This document shows, piece by piece, positions 56,934 through 64,000 of a DNA stretch of 64,000 nt. The notes below the pieces were generated by a model. The model saw only the letters and a list, made by a program, of their open reading frames with translations. It made no database searches and had not been told where the DNA came from. Both the position numbers and the translations under genes were made by a program. How positions within the stretch are numbered: the stretch's first letter is position 1; every line of letters begins with the position of its first letter. The stretch covers positions 79,001 to 143,000 of the forward strand of contig NW_015440989.1 of assembly GCF_000150705.2 (NCBI RefSeq), written 5' to 3'. The stretch is from Paracoccidioides lutzii Pb01 (taxonomy: Eukaryota; Ascomycota; Eurotiomycetes; Onygenales; Ajellomycetaceae).

Positions 56934-57420
56934 TATCATGACTCAATTTAAAGTCAAGATAAACAAGATAAAAGCTTCATTTCATCTATCTAAGTAGGTG
57001 TTACAGCACAGCTACTTGTATATGAATCAAGATTGATTCACTTTCACTTCAAAGATTGATTTCAATTCTCAATCACATTTGCTCTGAAGATAAATCGCTG
57101 CTTTGATTCCTAATCAATCTCTATATATTTAACTGCTCACTCATTTCACATTCTAATTCTCAGTTTAGTTTTCTCATCACAGCTGTCTAATTAGATAGAT
57201 GAATTTCAGTTTTTGTCTTAATATCATTCTGACTTATAGGAGAGTCATGACACGACAATTATAATGAGAATACTAAACTAAGAATTAGAATGTGAAATGA
57301 ATAAGCAGTCAAATATAAAGAAGTCATTGAGAATTAAAATGAATCAATCTTTGAAGTGAAGATGATTGAAAATTAAAACAAATCAATTTTAATTCATATA
57401 CAAGCAGCTGCGCTCTAACA
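56934..57420 (-). repeat. Reverse S LTR split by a forward S LTR
   Basis: Reverse LTR halves 56934-56998 and 57253-57420 (ending CGCTCTAACA) flank a forward LTR 56999-57252 (TGTTACAGCACAGC ... GAGTCATGACA). The opposite orientations make a large potential hairpin. A clean TSD is not visible. Confidence 0.7.
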
Positions 57421-60202
57421 ATCTCTAGGAAATCTATAAGATGTCAATAAGCTGAAGAACATGAAGACTGCCTATTAATATCTGATAATGAAAAATAATG
57501 ATGATTATCATGAGTTTGTGAGTAATATAGAAGCTATCTAAAAAAGTTAAAACATAAAAAAACACTCTCTATTTCTGAAACAAAAAAAATATTCATCAGA
57601 AACTCTCTAAATAAGAGATTAAAAAAGAAATAATAAATACAACTTGACAAATCAATGTAAACAGCTTAATAATCCAATCTTTGCAGCATCCATCTTGAAG
57701 AATCAAATAAATGAAGAAGAAAATCAAATCATCATTTATTTATCTCTTATTTTCATTGTCAAAGTAAATTTATGAAATCATCAAGTTCAAAGTAAATATG
57801 ACTAGCTCAATTAAATATATTTCACTTCAGTCTCAGTCTAGTCAATTTAGTTAGAAAATACTCATTCAGAATCAACAGGAAGTAGTGTAAAATGCAGTTA
57901 AAAAGTCTATCTTTGTGCAAGTAGGCAGCTACTTCTATTTCTATTTCTGCTCAATCAATGTCACTGAAAGTTTCAAAATCAGAGAAAAAAAAGAGCTTAA
58001 AGTCAGAGGAAAAGAAAGGCTTTAAAACAAGAAAAGCTAAGTCAGTCAAAAAAAACAATGTCTCATTCTAAAGGTCTCAAATAGAGAAGCAATAAGTCAA
58101 CTTCAAAGCTCAAAATTTATCTTTGAATTAAAAAATGAGCTTAACTAATGTTTTTTCTTAGTAGCAATTAATAAAAAAGTAATTTTGACAATCAATATCT
58201 CATTCATGGAAAAATCTGTAATGATTATCACATTATATGAATTCTAAGCTAACTTTCTCATATAAAATGAGAAAGAGTAGAGATCTTTTCTTGAACAAAA
58301 ACTAAAAACAAAAAATAAACTAGAAAAAAAATAGAAATGAGAAAAATCTATCATTCATAACATTTCTAATAGCATTTTTGATGATGAAGAAGGTATGACT
58401 TTGCTGAAGAAAAAAATAGAGAAGTATAATTCTTCAATTCAATTAACTAAAGAATAATTTCATCTGACTAAGCAAATCTGATATCAATCAGGAAAAAAGA
58501 AAGAAGTAAAATCAGTATTGATTATAACTGATTCTTCAGAACAGATAAAAATCTTATCTCTTTTTACAGCTGATCAACTGCTAAAAACATTTGAATATGT
58601 TAATTTTAAATCTATAATCAACTCATATTTATTGCAAAAGATGTTAAAATGAAAACACTCTATAGAAGCTTGCAAATACTCTATTGCATATGAGATTTAT
58701 GCAGGAAATCATAGCACAAGAGATTACACTTGTGTCATATATGAAGTGAAAAGCAAATCATATTCTCACATCACAATCAAGTGCAAAAATTGCAAGGAAA
58801 ATCATATATCAACAGCTTCAATTTGCTCTCTCTATTCAAAGAACAAAAGAGATCAAGTTTCAAGAGAAAATTAAAGAAATAAAATAATGTAGAAAAAGCA
58901 AGATCTTAGTCAAGAAGTAGAACTAAAAGAAGAAATTCTCAAGTAAAAAGATCATCAGAAAGCAAATCTTCAGTAAAAATAAAGTAAACTATCAATTAAA
59001 CTACTTTACAAGAATAACTAGTCTTAGATCTCAGAAATTGATTCCTATGGAAGCTGTTGTAATCACTAATCATAGTGAATCTTATCTTTAGAAGAGAATA
59101 TTTGATTATCTATTTATTTAAATGTTTATTACAAGTAAAAAAAAAGAATTAAAAAACTAAAAATTTTCTTCTAAAATTATATTTCTACAAAATAATATAA
59201 GGGAGAAGCAATATTCCTATTTATTCTTGTCTAAATATAGCTGTTGTTTAAAAACTTGATTTCATTCTTATATAATAAGAAGGAAATCTAGATACTGAGC
59301 ATCAATTTCAAATTTCCCATTCTAGCTATTATTATTATTTATCAGAGAAAACTCAAGTCAAATGTAGAACAATTAAATTCTAAAAAAAGCTCAAGATTTC
59401 AATTCAATTTGAGATATGACATGATCTCAGATTCTGATATCTTAGTTGACGATATTATAGATAAGATTAATCAGCTTGAATCTATTTAGCTAGTTAATAT
59501 CTATAATGAAAAATCTCTACAAGAAAATAATAGTAGCTGAACAGTGAATAAAGCTCTTCTTGATCTATCAGTAAACAGATGATTAATCATAATTGAAGAT
59601 TTTAATACTCATTATTCATGATAAAATGATGATTACACTCAGTCTATAAGAGCAGAAAAATTAATAGACTGACTTGACTGATCTTGAAAGAATTTGAGTT
59701 AATTAATGAATCTGATAAAGAACCATACTATAAACAAAATCTATTAAAGAAATCAATAATAGATCTAACCTTTTTATCTAAAATTTACCATGAGAAAAAG
59801 GCTCAAATGAAATTGATTCATTAAATCAAAAAAACTTCAGAATAAGATCATGAAGTTATTCAATTTAATATACATTTAAATGATAAAGAAATAATTGAAA
59901 ATTCTTTATTATATAATCAATATAATTTTGAGAAAGCTCAATGAACAGAGATCATTAATCATATAAGAGTATTAAAAAAATCACGATTGCTTTCATGAGA
60001 TATTAATGCTGAATTATCTGAATCTATGTTGAAAGATGAGACGTATTAATAGTATCAAAAATAATATATCTCGAAAGTATCAATCAAAATATTCTAAACT
60101 CTGATGATCTGAGACTCTAGCTAATAAACGTATTAGCTGGAGCTAGAAGAAATTGAAAAGAAAATTTGATATCTTTAAATATATAAAGATATCAAAAATA
60201 AC
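57421..60202 (+). mobile_element. LINE-type retrotransposon, forward copy, ORF1 and endonuclease part
   Basis: ORF1 (about 57800-58990) contains KCKNCKENHISTASICS near 58778, a Cys/His knuckle also found in the reverse copy at about 44520. The endonuclease region (59200-59900) has IIEDFNTHYS (family GDFNxHHxxW) near 59595. RT begins just before the S insertion and resumes at 61819. Its true 5' end is uncertain. Confidence 0.75.
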
Positions 60203-61813
60203 TGTCATGATTCAACTAGTCAGAATGAAAATAAGACAAAAGTTTTAATTCATCTATCTAACTAGACAGCTATAATGAGAATACTAAACAGATAATTTGA
60301 ATATGAAATAAATGAGCAGCTCAATATATAAAGAAGGTTGAGAATCAGAGTGAATCAACCTTTGAAGTGAAGATGATTGAGAATTGAAATGATTAAATCT
60401 AAATCTTTAGAGCCGAGCAGATCAATTCATATATATACAAGCAGCTGCACTGTAACATTATTATCTGATTTAAAAGAGTATTTGCCTTCAAGCAGCTGTG
60501 TTAGAAACAAGAAAAGAGCAAAATGAAAATTCACCAAGCTTATCAGTAGACTAATTACCTTAATTATCATTTATCAGATTCTTATAGATTTTCTTTTATA
60601 TCTCACTAACATTGAATTTGTCATCAGATTCTTGCCTAGAAACTGAGATTCATTTGACAGTTTGGCTGCAGTGATGAGGCCTACAAGAATGTGAATAAAA
60701 GTGACAATCTTCAACTTAATGATCATTAGATATACAATGTACATAACAGTCTTCTTGATAGTTAGTATTTCTCTCATTAAGAAGATGAAATTGATGAGAC
60801 ACATGATGAAAAATGATCATGTGAAAAAAAAGGCACTAAACTGAATTTAATTTAGATTTATAGAGTCATAATGATCAAAATGAGCTGGGTAATCAGATTG
60901 GGTCAACTGAGATACATGTGGCAAAGATGAATAAAAAAGAATTAGAAGCTAATTTCTGAACAACACATAGAAATTTCTCATAGATCTGAGAGAGATTTAG
61001 TATCCTCATCACAACTGCTTATTCATTTCACATTTTAATTCTCAGTTTAGTATCCTCATCACAGCTGCCTAGTTAGAGACACGAATTGAAGCTCTTATTA
61101 TCATTCTTACTCTAGCTGAGTCATGATTTAATACTAAACTTCTCTTTCTCAAAAAGCCCTGGAGATTTGAGTCAGGCCTCTATATTCATGTCTATATGAG
61201 TTTTTCAGTAATTGTGACCATGCTGAATGCTCAAATTCATGTTTATGTCTATGTTCATGTTCATATATATGTCTGTGTCTTTGTCTATATAAACTTCTCA
61301 GTGATTGTAACTGTGTTGAATGCTCAAAAATTCTTGTTAATTTTTTATTCTTTTTTTTTATTATTATAAAAGGTTTTCTTGCTGCCTCTCATCAGAAATT
61401 TGAGAGTGCTATTCAGAACCTTCATCATCAAAATCAATAGCTCTGAACAACTCTTCTTAATCTCAATTTCAATTCTGTCTGAAGCCCTCTGTCAGATCTC
61501 AAATGAATTCATGGCAGTTTGCATTACTAAGTTTGAACACATTCTATATGAGATCAGAGCTCAGAATTGATCAGATTCTTCAAAGATATATCAATTCTAT
61601 CAAGATTTCAGTATGTCAATTTGATATTATTTAGCTTAGCAGCTAAACTAAGAATTAAAATGTGAAATGAATAAGCAGCTGAACATATAAAGGTAGGTTG
61701 AGAATCAGAGTAAATCAATCATTGAAATGAAGGTGATTGGAAATTGAAATGAACAAACCTTCCGAGTGGAGTAGATCAACCTTGATACATATGCAAGCAG
61801 CTGCGCTGTAACA
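60203..61813 (-). mobile_element. S element, short form, with internal inversion, TSD ATAAC
   Basis: ATAAC at 60198-60202 and 61814-61818 brackets a 1611-bp unit. The left reverse LTR (60203-60457) and reverse 3' internal half (60458-61000) are normal. Next comes a forward block (about 61001-61640: LTR second half plus 5' internal half). The right end (61641-61813) is again reverse LTR. The forward block equals an inversion of the expected segment. It splits the forward LINE, which is collinear across the TSD. Confidence 0.88.
60574..60804 (-). CDS. Hydrophobic S-element reading frame (unknown function)
   Basis: A 76-codon open frame (MCLINFIFLMREILTIKK..., ending YKRKSIRI) in the 3' half of the S element, minus strand as the element is reversed. 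The N-terminal half is rich in Ile, Leu and Val and could form one or two membrane segments; the C-terminal part is basic. The same frame is recognisable, broken by stops, in the S copies at about 14000-14220, 24710-24930 and 34370-34600. Conservation may only reflect common descent of the repeat. No family is recognised, and I would not assume it is translated. Confidence 0.3.
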   Translation of the reverse strand: MCLINFIFLMREILTIKKTVMYIVYLMIIKLKIVTFIHILVGLITAAKLSNESQFLGKNLMTNSMLVRYKRKSIRI

Positions 61814-61818
61814 ATAAC

Positions 61819-64000
61819 TACTTTTCTAGTATCAAGAAAGCAAAGACTAAATACTGATATAAATTTTTTGAAAATGCAGAAAATAAAGATATATTTTTTA
61901 AAAAGTTTTTAACTATACTAAATTTAAAGAAGTGATAAAGCTTTCTATTAAAATATGAATATCAAAATCAAGAACATACTGCTAATACTTTCAAGAAAAA
62001 TATCAATTTTATATGAGAGTTGTATTTTCAAAGTCAATAGAATCTGAAGAGTAAATTTCTACAAATGAATATCATGATGATACAACAATTGAAATTGGTA
62101 TGATCTAATTAAAAATGAGCTAGAAACAGCAATTTTCACTAGTTCTACTTAACAGCTGCTGAATCTGATTCTATAAATTATTTGATAATATAAAAAGTAT
62201 ATTCTGAGTTAAAAGAAGAACTTTTTTGTGCTATTCTTCTCTTTGATGAAACATGAATATCATTCAGTATGTTGAAGAGAGGTCACAGAATTTATTCGAG
62301 CAAAATTTAATAAAATATCATCAATTCTCAGATTCCATAGAGTTATATTTCTACTAAACTGTTTGAAGAAAATTTTAGAAAAGATAATTAGCTCTAGACT
62401 TTTTTTATCTAATCACTATCACTGATCTACTATATATTAATCGAATGAGTAGTAGAAAATAGAATTCAGCTATAAATGCAGTTTTATCAATGATTCATAA
62501 TATTCAAATAGCTAGAAATAATGAGTTTCAACTGGTACTTTTATTGATATATAAGAATCATTGCTTTTAATTATGTTTAAAAATAAAATAATTTCAATTC
62601 TGCAAGATTTAAAGTTATCAAAGTCTTTAATAAAATACATTATTTGTTTTATGATAGAAGAAGTATTCAGCTTCTCTTTGACGTATTAAAATAAGAAAAA
62701 ACTGCTATTGACGTAGAAGTTTCTCAGGATTCTTCAGTATTATCTATTTTATTTGCTATATATACATTCAATTCAAGAATAAAAATGTATATATAGTAAA
62801 AACATTTAGCTATATAAATGATATAAATCTTAATTATCAGTTTAAATTTATAAAGTAATTATAAAAATGTAGAAAGAGTTGTACAGGATATTTTTGAAAG
62901 AAAAAAAAAAAATAAATCTAATATAGTTTGACATGAATGACTGAATTAATTCAGTCTTATTCTACAAAAGATAAAGAAAATAGAACTATTACTCTTCAAA
63001 ATAAAGTTATAAGATTAAAATTCTCTGTTAGATGACTTGAAGTTTGATTAAACTCAAAGTCTAATTTCATATTCAAAAAAAATAAAAAATAAAAAAAATT
63101 TAAAAAATAGCTCACTGAAAAAACTTTGATAATATAATTAGTTAGACTTTCTAAAATAGAAAGAGAATTTATTTTTTCAAGCTATAAAATAATTATATAA
63201 AGTCTATACAGCTTCTGTATCAAATTATGCAATAAATCTGATGAAAAGAGCAGAAAATTTATGCAAACTATTTTCAAATATTTCAAAATAAACTTTAATT
63301 TTAAGAAGATTGAGTGCATTTAAAATATCTTCTATTAGAGTTATAAAATAGAGATCTTAATTTCATTATCAACTATTTGATTTGATAAAAGTTATATAAA
63401 TTATACTCTGAAAATCATGAAAATGACTTCAGATCATTCAATTTAAATGAAAGTATCTACTTCATATTCATCAGATATATCTCATAAATATCTAATTAAG
63501 TAGAGAAAAATTTTTAGATTAAAATAAATTCTATAAAAATTCAAAAAGATCATATCTTTTCAGCTTTATAATGTATGTGTAATGATTATTTTATATCTTC
63601 TATCAAGCTTAAATGTGAAAAATATAAATTATAATACATTGTATTCTTGAAAAAGAAACTAAGTTCATTAATAGATATTACTAGTAATGAACTTTTTAAA
63701 AAAAGAAGAAAAAACTGCATAATTTAAAAATTATGAAAGATTAATATAAATAAATTCTCTACTTATATATTCAAATGATTCAAAAAGTGAATAGGAATAT
63801 TTAGAAGCTGATATAGCTTTTAACATATTCTAAATTAAATTTAGAGTATAAGATGTTTTTTTGAAACTTAGAAAAAAGAAGATTGATTTTCAACAATGAG
63901 CTCATTAATTTGCAATTTAGAAGTCTTTTATAATGACTAGTAAAAGTGTTATTCAAAAATCAAATATCAAAAATATTTGAATATTCAGACAGTAAAATAG
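61819..64000 (+). mobile_element. LINE-type retrotransposon, forward copy, RT and RNase H part (runs off window)
   Basis: This continues the LINE after the S insertion. RT near 62720 reads VSQDSSVLSILFAIYT (family GxPQGSxLSPxLFxxY). The RNase H region begins near 63840 (LEYKMF-like segment as in the reverse copy). Stops are frequent. The 3' end lies beyond 64000. Confidence 0.75.

Overview
The window reads as nuclear DNA of a filamentous ascomycete. The three real genes have short introns of 56-105 nt and encode proteins of the Pezizomycotina type. The rest is very AT-rich, CpG-poor, stop-riddled transposon DNA that looks C-to-T mutated (RIP-like). The protein style and the isochore layout suggest Eurotiomycetes, possibly Onygenales, but that is inference.

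Layout. About 15.9-22.9 kb is a sharply bounded GC-normal gene island. It holds an Elf1-type zinc-ribbon transcription elongation factor (+, 4 exons), uracil phosphoribosyltransferase FUR1 (-, 4 exons, convergent with ELF1) and a Wapl/Rad61-like cohesin-release factor (+, 2 exons, divergent from FUR1). I joined exons by hand; all three models stay in frame, and ELF1 and FUR1 each need one GC-AG intron.

Left flank (1-15.6 kb) is a stack of nested retroelements. A Ty3/Gypsy element 'Gy-B' (gag and LTR at 14.54-15.6 kb) appears to be the outer host of an LTR element I call 'S' (1.27-2.1 and 13.9-14.5 kb). S contains a Ty1/Copia fragment (1-1269) and a rearranged Gy-B copy (2.1-13.9 kb). That Gy-B copy is split inside its chromodomain by a complete chromovirus 'Gy-A' (7912-13320, TSD GGTAA).

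Right flank (22.9-64 kb) is similar. It holds Fot1/pogo remnants; a short S element (23600-25327, TSD ATGAT); a reverse S element (25.49-40.04 kb) carrying a complete Copia element 'Co-A' (26227-31917, TSD AATTT) and a complete Gy-B (32329-39739, TSD GATAA); and, inside that Gy-B, another S element (33308-35007, TSD CTGCT). Beyond lie a reverse LINE (40.2-44.7 kb); a reverse Copia 'Co-C' (44.7-49.5 kb) interrupted by a Fot1 transposon with TIRs (47090-49020, TSD TA); a forward Copia 'Co-B' (49.5-54.7 kb); a long foldback inverted-repeat element (54.73-55.44 kb); colliding S LTRs (55.6-57.4 kb); and a forward LINE (57.4-64 kb) interrupted by an internally inverted S element (60203-61813, TSD ATAAC).

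No transposon ORF is intact. Where target-site duplications match, they give the insertion order directly. The most unusual items are the inverted S element bounded by one clean TSD, the repeated LTR-stub/integrase junction in the rearranged Gy-B copy, the deletion-derivative S lineage and the foldback element. I found no convincing new biochemical system, tRNA, rRNA or CRISPR array. Element names here are working labels.
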